Origin: Maridesulfovibrio frigidus DSM 17176
Lineage (GTDB): Bacteria > Desulfobacterota > Desulfovibrionia > Desulfovibrionales > Desulfovibrionaceae
DNA length: 64,000 bases
Direction of reading: 5' to 3'
NCBI RefSeq assembly: GCF_000711735.1
Contig: NZ_JONL01000006.1
Location: 1 to 64,000, forward strand
The position numbers and the translations under genes are program-made. The notes beneath the pieces were generated by a model. It did no database searches and was not told the DNA's origin. It was given only the letters and a program-made list of their open reading frames with translations. Shown here in pieces: positions 16,262 through 25,646 of the stretch (position 1 is the first letter of the stretch; each line of letters begins with the position of its first letter).

Positions 16262-17414
16262 ATACCCCTGCAAGCTCTGACAGGTAGCGAGCCGCATTAG
16301 CTGCTCCGTTCAGAGATATGCTAGATGGCTTAACGGTTGATGCCAGACATTTTTCAAGAGATGCGCGCAGTCCATCCACTGAAACTTCGTCCTCTGAGTA
16401 AACGTCAACTATTGCGTCTGATGCTTTTTGTAAGGTCGCGGCGTGCTCTTCCTGTTCTCCATCTTTCATTCCTCTTAGGAATACAACTGAAGGAACTCCG
16501 GCACTCATAACGTCTGTCAGGCTATTGTAACCACCGTAAATAATGGCAGATCTAGAATTAGCAAGATCTGCTAAAAAGGATGGGCCAACCTGTTCAAGAA
16601 CAACATTCGGATACCGCGCAAAGAAATCATTAACATCGCAAGAGCCAGACTCATTGAGATTCATATAAACTTTCCAAATTCCTTCAGACGGGTCAAAAGA
16701 GCCTATCACCTGTGAAATTTTCTCAAGTAATACGAAAGTACCTTCACCGGACCATGGCACAGATATAACACCTGCTATTTTTTTATCTACACAACTATTA
16801 ACACCCAGGCGCCGTAATTCTTTTAATCGAGACACGTAGCCCGCCTCAAAAGGTGTTACCTTATAATGCTCGCTAAGTTTATCAAGCTCTGCAGTGCCCG
16901 TTACATCCGAATCGCCGTACCAGAGTATATTTGAATACTTAGAATCAAAAACAGTTGCCGAAAGTTCAGACCAGACTTTATCAACATCGCCAACAACTGC
17001 ACGTACCCCAAGAACCCATGTCGTATCAGTTGAACCTTTCACAGCGCGCATAAGCTCTTGATGTTTTCCTTGCGGGGTATGATCGGCAAGCACAACTTTT
17101 GGTTTATATGCTTCAACAATATCGCTGATATTGTCGGCCCTGAGAGTTCCCAGAAGTTTATCTTCAATGTTCGCAGGTCCCATTGCGCCGCAGGACTTAC
17201 CTTCTGAGACGGAGGTCCTGTATGATGGAAGCTTTACCCAATCTAAATTACCGCCGCCAATCAACTCAGCAGTAGAGCCGCATCCAGTAACAAAAAGTAC
17301 CGACAAATTCGGAAACAATCTGCGCAAGGCTAAACCAATTGCAACACTTCTACTAACATGACCAAGCCCTCTGCCATCGTGTGCATAAATAAGTATATCT
17401 ATTATTGAACTCAT
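16245..17414 (-). CDS. MurG-like glycosyltransferase (COG4671 type), copy A
   Basis: The 389-aa protein is GT-B fold: N-terminal ILIYAHDGRGLGHVSRSVAIG (Rossmann start with GLGH-x-x-R characteristic of this group) and a C-terminal UDP-sugar-binding-like half with SAIIYGGYNSLTDVMSAGVPSVV, the G-G-Y-N motif. It resembles the genes at 17661 and 21855 in layout but is clearly diverged. It is transcribed away from them, with GAGG seven bases before its ATG, and overlaps the methyltransferase. Donor and acceptor unknown. Confidence 0.75.
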   Translation of the reverse strand: MSSIIDILIYAHDGRGLGHVSRSVAIGLALRRLFPNLSVLFVTGCGSTAELIGGGNLDWVKLPSYRTSVSEGKSCGAMGPANIEDKLLGTLRADNISDIVEAYKPKVVLADHTPQGKHQELMRAVKGSTDTTWVLGVRAVVGDVDKVWSELSATVFDSKYSNILWYGDSDVTGTAELDKLSEHYKVTPFEAGYVSRLKELRRLGVNSCVDKKIAGVISVPWSGEGTFVLLEKISQVIGSFDPSEGIWKVYMNLNESGSCDVNDFFARYPNVVLEQVGPSFLADLANSRSAIIYGGYNSLTDVMSAGVPSVVFLRGMKDGEQEEHAATLQKASDAIVDVYSEDEVSVDGLRASLEKCLASTVKPSSISLNGAANAARYLSELAGVYDVNG

Positions 17415-17660
17415 AATTAAACCTCTATTTTTTACTAATCTTAATTAAATCAATTTAATATCATGGTAAACTTTAACCAACAAAACACAAGAAAAGGGAT
17501 TGCATACATCAAGAAAACAGAATAGAAAATATCACACACTTGGTTGATCTTTTTTAAGGATTTACAGGAGTAACTCTTTTCGCTAGATATTCCATCGGCC
17601 ATTGCTATGCAATGACAATTTAACTCAGTGGCATATAACCCCGGACAATCGGTACGATAA

Positions 17661-18830
17661 ATGAGTAAGACTTACAATATTTTGATGTATTCCCACGACA
17701 CTTATGGCCTGGGACACATCCGCCGCACAATGGCAATTGCCTCCCACCTGAAATGCAAGGGTGTCAATATCCTGATAATTACAGGATCCCCCATTGTCGG
17801 TAGATTTGAATTTCCTGAACAAATTGATTTCGTTCGCGTTCCAGGGATGATAAAACAGTCCAACGACAACTATATACCACATTCGATAAAAATAGACCCT
17901 GTCCACGCCATGTCCATCAGACAGTCCATAATTGATGCGACTGCAAAAAGCTTTCAGCCAGACCTGTTCATCGTTGATAAAGCTCCTCGCGGTCTAAAGC
18001 ATGAGATCATGCCTACACTCGAGTGGATGAAGCAATATGGCAAAACCAAAACTATCTTAGGCCTCAGAGATATCATGGATGACGGCGAAAGTACGACCAA
18101 AGACTGGACCGATAAAGGAATATATGACGTTTTGGAAAACCTGTATTCTGAAATATGGGTTTACGGTCATAAAGAATATTACAATCCAATCGAAGAATAC
18201 GCCATTCCTGAATCAATCAGCAAAAAAATGATTTTTACAGGCTACATTCCAAGAAAAGTTCATGCGCGCACCAGTCCGGAGGTTCGCAAGAACGGCAAAA
18301 AGCTTGTGGTTATAACTGCTGGCGGCGGCGGCGACGGCTACCCCATGATGGACGCCTACCTCAAAGCTATTGAAAAGCATGGCCAACAAAACTTCAGGAC
18401 TGTAATGGTTACCGGCCCATTTATGCCGGCAGACCTTAGACGTGATCTTTCTGAGCGTGCTAAAAAACTTTCTGTCACATTTTACCATTTTTACAGAAGA
18501 ATGGAAAAATTATTCAGCAATGCTGACCTTGTTGTCAGCATGGGCGGTTATAACACTGTTTGCGAAATTCTATCACATAAACAAGTAGGACTTATCGTTC
18601 CACGCGAAACTCCAAGACTGGAACAGACCATCAGAGCCAATGTCTTAAAAGAGCAAAACCTTGCCGACTTCATTCCATGGCATCAGCTTGGACCAGATAC
18701 AATGATGGAAAAGATCGATCTTCTTCTGAATAATTCACAAAAGATTAAAGATGCTGTTTCAAACTTTAAATTTACAGGTCTAGACGTTATGCATCAGCGT
18801 GTCGGCCAATTCAAAGATATTTGCAAATGA
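17661..18830 (+). CDS. MurG-like glycosyltransferase (COG4671 type), copy B
   Basis: The 389-aa protein starts ILMYSHDTYGLGHIRRTMAIA and contains DLFIVDKAPRGLKHE (acceptor domain) and DLVVSMGGYNTVCEIL with the GGYN motif in the C-terminal donor-binding half, plus a VITAGGGGDGYPM linker loop. Related bacterial proteins are annotated as predicted glycosyltransferases in exopolysaccharide or glycolipid loci. It is the first gene of a tightly packed seven-gene run on the plus strand; its stop overlaps the next start (ATGA). Confidence 0.78.
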   Translation: MSKTYNILMYSHDTYGLGHIRRTMAIASHLKCKGVNILIITGSPIVGRFEFPEQIDFVRVPGMIKQSNDNYIPHSIKIDPVHAMSIRQSIIDATAKSFQPDLFIVDKAPRGLKHEIMPTLEWMKQYGKTKTILGLRDIMDDGESTTKDWTDKGIYDVLENLYSEIWVYGHKEYYNPIEEYAIPESISKKMIFTGYIPRKVHARTSPEVRKNGKKLVVITAGGGGDGYPMMDAYLKAIEKHGQQNFRTVMVTGPFMPADLRRDLSERAKKLSVTFYHFYRRMEKLFSNADLVVSMGGYNTVCEILSHKQVGLIVPRETPRLEQTIRANVLKEQNLADFIPWHQLGPDTMMEKIDLLLNNSQKIKDAVSNFKFTGLDVMHQRVGQFKDICK

Positions 18831-20095
18831 TAAATAAAAACCAGCCTGTCCTTGCGATGATTCTCAAGGGATATCCCCGTATATCCGAAACTTTTATTTC
18901 AAATGAAATTAGACTCCTCGAAAAAAGAGGTGTTAAAATTCATATTATTTCCATGCGTAAACCGCGTGAGGAATTCACACACAAATCTATTTCAGAAATA
19001 AAAGCTGAAGTTTCATATCTACCTTCAACGGTAGAAGGATGCTTAGAGGGACTTTTCGGTTCTACTGAGGAAGATGCGAGTCTAAAAGATCCCCGCTATG
19101 GAAAGGATCCCGAGTTTACCGGACGCATTGATAAAATCTGGGACACTTTGCGTGAAACCAAAAGTCAGGCATCGTTCAAACATATGCTTCAAGCGGAATA
19201 TATAGTTGAAAAAGTTCTTCCGGGCTCTGACATTTTCCACATTCACGCCCACTTCGCACATTCTCCTACATCCGTTGCGAGAAATGCGAGCAGACTATCC
19301 GGCCTCCCTTTCAGCTTCACAGCTCACGCTAAAGACATTTACACTCAGGCTCCTTCTAAAATCACAGCCAAGATATCAGAAGCAAAATTTGCAGTCACAT
19401 GCACAGGCTACAACTGCAAATATCTCGAAGAAATCGCTCCCGAAGGTAAACCTATTCATAAAGTTTACCACGGCATTGATCTTAAACTTTTCACTTCCGA
19501 TAAACCATTTTCGTCTAAAGCCCCATATGAGATTTTCACAGTGGCCCGCTTCACTCCTAAAAAAGGATTGCCAACTGTATTCAAAGCTCTGAAAAAGCTT
19601 GATGAAAGAGGAATTGATTTTTCCTACAAAATAGTCGGTGACGGTGATGATAGAGAATCAACCCTCGCTATGGTTGATGAACTTGGTCTATCAAAACGAG
19701 TTACGTGGCTAGGCACAAAAGCACATGAAGAAGTTCTAGAACTTTACCGTAAAGCAGACCTGTTCGCGTTAGGCTGTGAGATTGCTGAGAATGGGGACCG
19801 GGACGGAATCCCGAACGTTCTAGCTGAAAGTATGGCCATGTCAGTACCAGTTGTTGCTACCACAGTTTCAGGCATTCCTGAACTTGTTGAGCACGGTAAA
19901 ACAGGCATGCTTGTTGAGTCTGGAGACTACGAAGCTATGGCTGACGCCATGGAAAAGATTCTAACGGATCAGGACTTAAGACATGCCATGATTCCTGCAG
20001 CAAAAGCCAAAGTTCATGAAATTTTCGACAACCGTTACTGGATCAATGTACTCGCTGATGTTTATGAACTTTATGGTATAAAAGCTAGCGCTTAG
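18827..20095 (+). CDS. Family 4 glycosyltransferase
   Basis: The 422-aa protein is a GT4 (GT-B, retaining) enzyme: HIHAHFAHSPTSVARNAS in the N-domain, FTVARFTPKKGLPTVFKAL opening the C-domain, DGDDRESTL, and the E-x7-E donor-sugar motif EIAENGDRDGIPNVLAESMA. Start is the ATG at 18827, four bases inside the previous gene; the TTG six bases earlier is less likely. Probably cytoplasmic or membrane-associated; extends a glycan within this cluster. Confidence 0.85.
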   Translation: MINKNQPVLAMILKGYPRISETFISNEIRLLEKRGVKIHIISMRKPREEFTHKSISEIKAEVSYLPSTVEGCLEGLFGSTEEDASLKDPRYGKDPEFTGRIDKIWDTLRETKSQASFKHMLQAEYIVEKVLPGSDIFHIHAHFAHSPTSVARNASRLSGLPFSFTAHAKDIYTQAPSKITAKISEAKFAVTCTGYNCKYLEEIAPEGKPIHKVYHGIDLKLFTSDKPFSSKAPYEIFTVARFTPKKGLPTVFKALKKLDERGIDFSYKIVGDGDDRESTLAMVDELGLSKRVTWLGTKAHEEVLELYRKADLFALGCEIAENGDRDGIPNVLAESMAMSVPVVATTVSGIPELVEHGKTGMLVESGDYEAMADAMEKILTDQDLRHAMIPAAKAKVHEIFDNRYWINVLADVYELYGIKASA

Positions 20096-20122
20096 TACCT
20101 CAAAAGGTAAGGGGCATAAAAT

Positions 20123-21244
20123 ATGAAAATTGCTTTTTTTGCTCCTCATAAACACATTCATCATGAGGTTCCTTCTGGAGATTTGATGATCGGCAAGAGC
20201 CTGCACGACTTCCTTAAGTCTCAAGGGCATGAGCTGATGGTTGCCAGCAAGATGAAACTCCGCAATATCCTGATATCACCGCTCAAATGGCCTGCTCTCT
20301 ACCTTGAGTACAAGAAAACACTTAAGCGGACAGCAGAATTTAAACCGGATCTCTGGTTGACCTACCACAGCTACTACAAGTCGCCGGACTTACTTGGACC
20401 GTCCATCTCAGCAAAACTTGGCATTCCATACATGATTTACCAAGGTGTTTATTCCACTAAACACAGACGCGATCCCAAAACTTGGCTCGGCTTCATGGCA
20501 AATAAAAAGGCCCTGCTCCAAGCAGACCACGTTTTTGCCAATAAAGAAATCGACCATAAAAATCTTTCCCGCATTATTCTTCCTGAAAAACTTACAAGAA
20601 CCAGCCCCGGTATTAACCCAGATCTTTTTAAATTCTGCAAAAAGAGTAGAATTGAGATGCGAAAAAAACTCGCTTTAAACGGATCTCCGACCATCATGAC
20701 TACGGCGATGCTGCGTGGTGGAGTTAAAGAGAAAAGCATCAATGATCTCATTAATGCTTTTTCAATAGTTCTCAAAAAAACTCCCAATGCAAAGCTCATA
20801 ATAGCTGGCGACGGCGATGCGCGCGAACGGTTGACTTTACTCGCAAATAAAATTTCACCTGATCATATTATCTTTTTAGGAAAGATTAACCGCTTAGAAC
20901 TTTTCAAATATTATAGTTCAGCGAACATTTTCGCCTACCCCGGTATTAATGAAGCGCTAGGCATGGTTTACCTCGAAGCGCAAAGTTCGGGACTACCTGT
21001 TGTCGCATACTCGACACGCGGTCCATGCGAAGCTGTTAAACAAGATGAAACCGGACTTTTATCTCCTGAAGGAGATATTTCAACTCTCGCAAAAAATATG
21101 CTCATTCTGCTCAATGACAAATCAAAACGTCACCGCATGGGTGACCGTGGATCATTACATATACAAGAGAAGTTCAACTCAAATTTGAATATGGGACGAG
21201 TAGAAGCTAAAATAAGGCAAGTAATCTCAAGGAGGACGTTTTGA
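20123..21244 (+). CDS. Family 4 glycosyltransferase
   Basis: The 373-aa protein starts MKIAFFAPHKHIHHEVPSG and has the GT4 C-domain (TTAMLRGGVKEKSINDLINA, LIIAGDGDARERL) with the E-x7-E motif at GINEALGMVYLEAQSSG. GGGG lies nine bases before the ATG. Its stop overlaps the TTG start of the phosphatase gene downstream. Confidence 0.85.
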   Translation: MKIAFFAPHKHIHHEVPSGDLMIGKSLHDFLKSQGHELMVASKMKLRNILISPLKWPALYLEYKKTLKRTAEFKPDLWLTYHSYYKSPDLLGPSISAKLGIPYMIYQGVYSTKHRRDPKTWLGFMANKKALLQADHVFANKEIDHKNLSRIILPEKLTRTSPGINPDLFKFCKKSRIEMRKKLALNGSPTIMTTAMLRGGVKEKSINDLINAFSIVLKKTPNAKLIIAGDGDARERLTLLANKISPDHIIFLGKINRLELFKYYSSANIFAYPGINEALGMVYLEAQSSGLPVVAYSTRGPCEAVKQDETGLLSPEGDISTLAKNMLILLNDKSKRHRMGDRGSLHIQEKFNSNLNMGRVEAKIRQVISRRTF

Positions 21245-21858
21245 AATCTGTAAAAATAGCTCTAATCAGACACTCCATAACAGTCTGGAACGAAGAAAAC
21301 AGAATTCAAGGGCATATGAATTCTCCACTAAGCGAAGACGGTATTGAATTGGCAAAATCATGGAAGCCAGCATTATCTCCGGAATCTTTTGATGCGGTTA
21401 TCACTAGTGATCTGGGCCGCACCATTGAAACAGCCAAAATTATCACCGAAGGGCTTGATTTACCGTTCATTACAGTTCCCGGCCTACGTGAACAGGACTG
21501 GGGAGAGTGGTCAGGGCTAACCTATGATGATCTCGAATTGAAATGGCCCGGAATTATACCTGAAGAAGAAGCCAAAGGTTGGGATTTTCGCCCCGCTGGA
21601 GGAGAAAGCCGCCGCGAAACGTCCGCAAGAGCTATAAAAGCTCTCAGCGAAGCAGCGACTAAGATAGCCGAAATAATTGTCAGTGATTCACCTAAAGTGC
21701 TTGCTGTAATACATGAGGGAACACTTAAAACCATCACCTACAGCCTTGCAGGACATGACTTTATGCCATCCACTCGAAAGCTGATTAAACGCCGCCGTTT
21801 ACACTGGGTTAAATGGGATGGAACTTTATCGATAGATAGGCTAAACGACCTTCTATGA
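21241..21858 (+). CDS. Histidine phosphatase (phosphoglycerate mutase-like)
   Basis: The 205-aa protein has the catalytic RHG-like motif as ALIRHSITVWNEENRIQG, then the second Arg in VITSDLGRTIETAKI and the second His in VIHEGTLKT, so the active site appears intact. It uses TTG as start, at 21241, directly behind a perfect AGGAGG five bases upstream and overlapping the previous stop. Such enzymes dephosphorylate sugar phosphates or nucleotide-sugar precursors; in a glycan locus this is the likely role, though the substrate cannot be read from sequence. Confidence 0.85.
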   Translation: MKSVKIALIRHSITVWNEENRIQGHMNSPLSEDGIELAKSWKPALSPESFDAVITSDLGRTIETAKIITEGLDLPFITVPGLREQDWGEWSGLTYDDLELKWPGIIPEEEAKGWDFRPAGGESRRETSARAIKALSEAATKIAEIIVSDSPKVLAVIHEGTLKTITYSLAGHDFMPSTRKLIKRRRLHWVKWDGTLSIDRLNDLL

Positions 21859-23018
21859 AAATAATTCAGTACTGCCAGCATGTCCTAGGCATGGGCCATT
21901 TTTTCAGAAGTCTCGAAATTGCACGAGCCTTCGAAGACGAACAGGTAATTTTTGTTGCAGGCGGTTCACGCCCTGATCAGCAATTGCCTGACAATGTCGA
22001 ATATTTTCAACTTCCCGGTCTATGCATGAATGAAAACTTCGGAGGGCTTATGCCTACCGATGAAGGACGTTCACTTGATGAAGTTAAGGAAGAGCGTACT
22101 GAAACACTCAAAAAAATATTTGAAAATGAAAAGCCTGACATATTCCTGATTGAACTATTTCCTTTCGGGCGCAAGGCTTTCAGGTTTGAACTTCTCCCGA
22201 TTCTTGATGCAATTAAAGAAGGTAAATACGGCAACGTAAAAGTTGTGTGTTCTTTAAGAGATATTTTAGTAGAACGCGACGATGGGGGAAAACATGAAAA
22301 TCGTTGCGTAAAATATCTGAACAAGTATTTTGATCTTCTACTTATTCATTCAGACCCTAAAATTTCAAAATTAGATGAAACATTTTCCGTAATAGACAAC
22401 ATTTCCATTCCGCTAGTTTATACAGGATTTGCAGCGCGAAAGCCCCGCAAAGAGATTAGAAATGACATTCGAGAAAAACGCGGCATTGCTGCTGATGTTA
22501 AGTTCATGGTTGCCAGCGCAGGAGGCGGCAAGGTAGGAGGTCCACTTCTAAATGCGGTATTAAATGGTTATGCCCAATTGCGCCCCGAAAACAGCGAACT
22601 ATTAATACTTACCGGACCTTTTCTTGATCAACAAAGCTTTGATGAATTGGAAAAAAAAGCAGCGACAATATCCTGCGTTACTATAGAAAAATTCGCGCCA
22701 GATTTCACAGATTTGCTAATGGGGGCTGACTGTATGATTTCCATGGCAGGATACAATACTTGTATGGATATACTTACCACAGGTATCCCAAGCGCAGTCT
22801 TCCCTTTTGCGCAAAATCATGAACAGCGCATGCGAGCTGAGAAATTAGCAAAATATATCCCGCTTAAAATTCTAAACAATGATGACCTAAACGTAAGTGA
22901 CATGAAAAATATTATCGAAAATCTTTTTGCTCAAGAGCGGACAACTGCCGAGCACAATATAAACTTAGATGGCGGCCTTGATTCTGCACGCGCAATCCAG
23001 AAGATTGGAAACAACTAA
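21855..23018 (+). CDS. MurG-like glycosyltransferase (COG4671 type), copy C
   Basis: The 387-aa protein starts IIQYCQHVLGMGHFFRSLEIA and has SAGGGKVGGPL and ADCMISMAGYNTCMDILTTG, where the usual GGYN is AGYN. FLIELFPFGRKAFRFE corresponds to the DKxPRG region of copy B. ATGA overlap with the phosphatase and TAATG overlap with the deacetylase show translational coupling. Third member of the same family within 7 kb. Confidence 0.75.
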   Translation: MKIIQYCQHVLGMGHFFRSLEIARAFEDEQVIFVAGGSRPDQQLPDNVEYFQLPGLCMNENFGGLMPTDEGRSLDEVKEERTETLKKIFENEKPDIFLIELFPFGRKAFRFELLPILDAIKEGKYGNVKVVCSLRDILVERDDGGKHENRCVKYLNKYFDLLLIHSDPKISKLDETFSVIDNISIPLVYTGFAARKPRKEIRNDIREKRGIAADVKFMVASAGGGKVGGPLLNAVLNGYAQLRPENSELLILTGPFLDQQSFDELEKKAATISCVTIEKFAPDFTDLLMGADCMISMAGYNTCMDILTTGIPSAVFPFAQNHEQRMRAEKLAKYIPLKILNNDDLNVSDMKNIIENLFAQERTTAEHNINLDGGLDSARAIQKIGNN

Positions 23019-23809
23019 TGTCATACCGCCCAATTTCCTCCATTTGGAAAAACAATATTTCTGATCTAATCGAAACATTCGAAATCTGGTGGGAAAAATT
23101 ATCTGAATTGATCCCTGAAAAAGGTTGCGATGTTTTCTTTAGAGCCGATGATATCGGCTATCCGGGCAAACAATTTTCAGCAATGATCGAGGTTTTTCAG
23201 AAAAATAAAGTGCCACTTGCACTTGCCGTTGTTCCAAGCTGGGTTAACCAAATCAGAGTTCAACAGTTATACGGAACTCTTGGTCCGAACATGTCTCTAT
23301 GGTGTTTGCACCAGCACGGCTACAAGCATACCAATCAAGAGAAAGTCGGGAAAAAATACGAATTCGGCCCTTCGCGCGATAATAAAAAAGTTCTTGCCGA
23401 ACTAACTAAAGGCAAGTTGAAACTGAATAAGTTGCTTGGCAATAACATGTGTCCTATTTTCACCCCGCCGTGGAACCGCTGCACCAAAGAAACAATGACA
23501 ACGCTTATAGAACTTGGATTCATAGCAATCTCAAGAAGCATAAATGTTGCGCCATTTCCATTAAAAGGATTGCCGGATCTCCCGATCAACATTGACCTGC
23601 ACACAATTAAAGAAAAGAATCCTAAAGCTGGAATACTCAACTTAATGGCACAGATTGAAAATGCAGTTCAATCAGACTACGCTGGTTTTATGTTGCATCA
23701 CCAACGCATGAATAAAACTTCGGTTCGTTTTTTAGACTTTCTTCTAGCAAGAATTGCAGAAACACCCTCACTCCGTATTCAAGACATGCGAGACATGCTC
23801 CCTAAATAA
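23018..23809 (+). CDS. Polysaccharide deacetylase-like protein
   Basis: The 263-aa protein shows the NodB-fold landmarks: FRADDIGYPGKQF (catalytic/metal Asp pair), LALAVVPSWV, HQHGYKHTN (two metal His) and PPWNRC, then a C-terminal MLHHQRM His. No signal peptide is present, so it acts in the cytoplasm, as expected for deacetylation of an intracellular glycolipid precursor. It ends the glycan operon. Confidence 0.72.
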   Translation: MSYRPISSIWKNNISDLIETFEIWWEKLSELIPEKGCDVFFRADDIGYPGKQFSAMIEVFQKNKVPLALAVVPSWVNQIRVQQLYGTLGPNMSLWCLHQHGYKHTNQEKVGKKYEFGPSRDNKKVLAELTKGKLKLNKLLGNNMCPIFTPPWNRCTKETMTTLIELGFIAISRSINVAPFPLKGLPDLPINIDLHTIKEKNPKAGILNLMAQIENAVQSDYAGFMLHHQRMNKTSVRFLDFLLARIAETPSLRIQDMRDMLPK

Positions 23810-24135
23810 CCTGCCACACTTCTTTACCGCTATATTCTTTGAATTCGCCTTACTTTTAAAGATAAAACCGTAATAAATTATCAATTTTAAACTATACACG
23901 ATTATAGTGTTCATAATCCTTGAAAAAAAACGCACCGCATCAAGAATGAACATATGATAAATAAGTATTTTTACTTTGCATTCCACGCAGTTTCGGTTAC
24001 TAAGTGAGTATAAAAATACAAATAAATAGCAAATCAAGCCTTTTTATTTTTTATACTTTTTTAAATTTTTAAGCATGCATTATTTGTGTTTCAATTTATA
24101 TGCACGCACTCATTTGTTTTTTTAAAGAGCAAAAA
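23810..24135. other. AT-rich intergenic region before the ABC/FtsX module
   Basis: This 326-base stretch is strongly AT-rich and holds no gene I believe. An 89-aa minus-strand frame (23768-24037) lacks a ribosome site and runs into the deacetylase gene. The region near 24070-24110 contains the imperfect repeats ATGCATTATTTGTG and ATGCACGCACTCATTTG, possibly promoter or operator sequence for the genes downstream. Confidence 0.4.
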
Positions 24136-24816
24136 ATGTCACAGAAAAAAAGAATACCATTCCAAGACCCTGACTCTGAAACAGATATTGTTGCTCAGGT
24201 CGTTCTTCCTTTTGATAAATCACTTGAAATCAGTATAAAAAGTATCAAGTCCAGATTCCTTCGAAATATGGTAACGGTAACATCCCTTATACTTGCCGTT
24301 TCTTTCTTGGCGTACATACTTATTGGTAGTGATATATCAAATGGTATTTACGGCTCTGGGCAACCAGATCTAATGAAAATGCTTGATAAATCAGGCTACC
24401 AAGTTGGCGGCAGCGCTAAAGAGCGTTGGATCGTTATTCTGTCGCTTCTAGTTTGTACTGTCGGAATTATCAATGCACAGCTCATGGCGGTCACGGAAAG
24501 ATTTCGCGAAATCGGAACCATGAAATGCCTAGGCGCACTCGACAGCTTTGTTTTGCGGTTGTTTGTCCTTGAAGCCTCAATGCAAGGGGTTGTCGGCTCA
24601 CTACTCGGAGCAATCGCAGGCGGCGTAATAGCTATTCTCCTCGGAATGCTCAGGTTTGGATTTGATGCAATCAGGTATCTCCCTTTATCCGACGTAGGAA
24701 TGTCCGTGCTTTACTCCATTATAGTAGGTTTCGGGCTAAGTCTTATTGGGGTATTCTACCCTGCTTTAATTGCCGCGAAAATGAGGCCCATTGAAGCTAT
24801 GCGTGTTGAAGAATAA
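24136..24816 (+). CDS. Short FtsX-type ABC permease
   Basis: The 226-aa protein has one transmembrane segment near residue 40-60 (MVTVTSLILAVSFLAYILI) and three at the C-terminus, with the FtsX/MacB coupling motif MAVTERFREIGTMKCLGAL and the terminal PALIAAKMRPIEAMRVEE. The large periplasmic domain of MacB/LolC is almost absent (about 40 residues between TM1 and TM2). Start ATG 24136 is preceded by AGAG; the frame begins at 24100. It precedes the matching ATPase and a giant FtsX fusion, so the two permeases may form an asymmetric transporter. Confidence 0.8.
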   Translation: MSQKKRIPFQDPDSETDIVAQVVLPFDKSLEISIKSIKSRFLRNMVTVTSLILAVSFLAYILIGSDISNGIYGSGQPDLMKMLDKSGYQVGGSAKERWIVILSLLVCTVGIINAQLMAVTERFREIGTMKCLGALDSFVLRLFVLEASMQGVVGSLLGAIAGGVIAILLGMLRFGFDAIRYLPLSDVGMSVLYSIIVGFGLSLIGVFYPALIAAKMRPIEAMRVEE

Positions 24817-24892
24817 TTCATAACACTGACTCACATATACTTAATATTTTGACTATTTTTTAGAAAACTAAATCAGACAAAGGCGACAATAT

Positions 24893-25627
24893 ATGCCCGA
24901 TGCACATACTATAGTAAGAGTTACCGGAGTTACGAAAAGCTTTAAACTCGGCAGCACTAATGTTCAGGCTTTAAAAGGCGTTGATCTAGAAATATATGCT
25001 GGTGAGTACCTCTCGATTATGGGGCCGTCAGGCTCTGGTAAATCCACACTATTCAATATGATCGGCGGGCTGGATAAACCTACTGAAGGGAAAGTTTTCA
25101 TTGATGAAGTGGATATTGCGCAGCTTGATGCATTCGAACTAGCATGGCTTCGTAACCGCAAAATCGGATACATATTTCAGACCTTCAATCTCATTCAGGT
25201 GATGACAGCCCTCGAAAACATTACGCTTCCCATGATTTTCGCAGGGGTTCATAATGATGCGGCTGTGAAAAAAGGAATCGAGCTTCTTGATCTTGTAGGA
25301 CTACAAAAGAGATACAATCACAAACCGCAGGAACTATCCGGTGGGCAGCAGCAGCGCGTTGCAATTGCAAGATCACTTGCCAACGACCCTGCCATTATTC
25401 TTGCCGATGAACCTACTGGTAACCTTGACCTTTCAACAGGTGAAGAGATCATCAAATTGATGAGCGCACTCAGTAAGGAACGCGGAGTTACAATTATTAC
25501 AGCTACTCATGACTATAAGATGCTGAATGCTTCTGACCGGGTAGTATGGATTGAGGACGGCCTTGTTAAGAAAGTAGAAAATCGAGATCAGCTCAACATT
25601 GATGTTGGCTGTATCCGCATGGCCTGA
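24893..25627 (+). CDS. ABC transporter ATPase (LolD/MacB type)
   Basis: The 244-aa protein has Walker [11 protein letters not shown]-loop FQTFNLIQ, signature [12 protein letters not shown], Walker [13 protein letters not shown] and the switch His in TATHDYKML, all intact. This subfamily powers FtsX-fold permeases (mechanotransmission) such as LolCDE and MacAB. It sits between two FtsX-type permease genes, its evident partners. AAGG precedes the ATG by nine bases. Confidence 0.92.
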   Translation: MPDAHTIVRVTGVTKSFKLGSTNVQALKGVDLEIYAGEYLSIMGPSGSGKSTLFNMIGGLDKPTEGKVFIDEVDIAQLDAFELAWLRNRKIGYIFQTFNLIQVMTALENITLPMIFAGVHNDAAVKKGIELLDLVGLQKRYNHKPQELSGGQQQRVAIARSLANDPAIILADEPTGNLDLSTGEEIIKLMSALSKERGVTIITATHDYKMLNASDRVVWIEDGLVKKVENRDQLNIDVGCIRMA

Positions 25628-25646
25628 TCCCCGGAGGCTCCAGTTA

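Noticed and set aside
17620-17660. TGGCATATAACCCCGG before the glycosyltransferase at 17661 as a sigma-54 promoter
   Set aside because: GC of the -12 element is missing.
23768-24037. 89-aa minus-strand frame after the deacetylase gene
   Set aside because: Overlaps a confident gene, very AT-biased, no ribosome site, no family resemblance.
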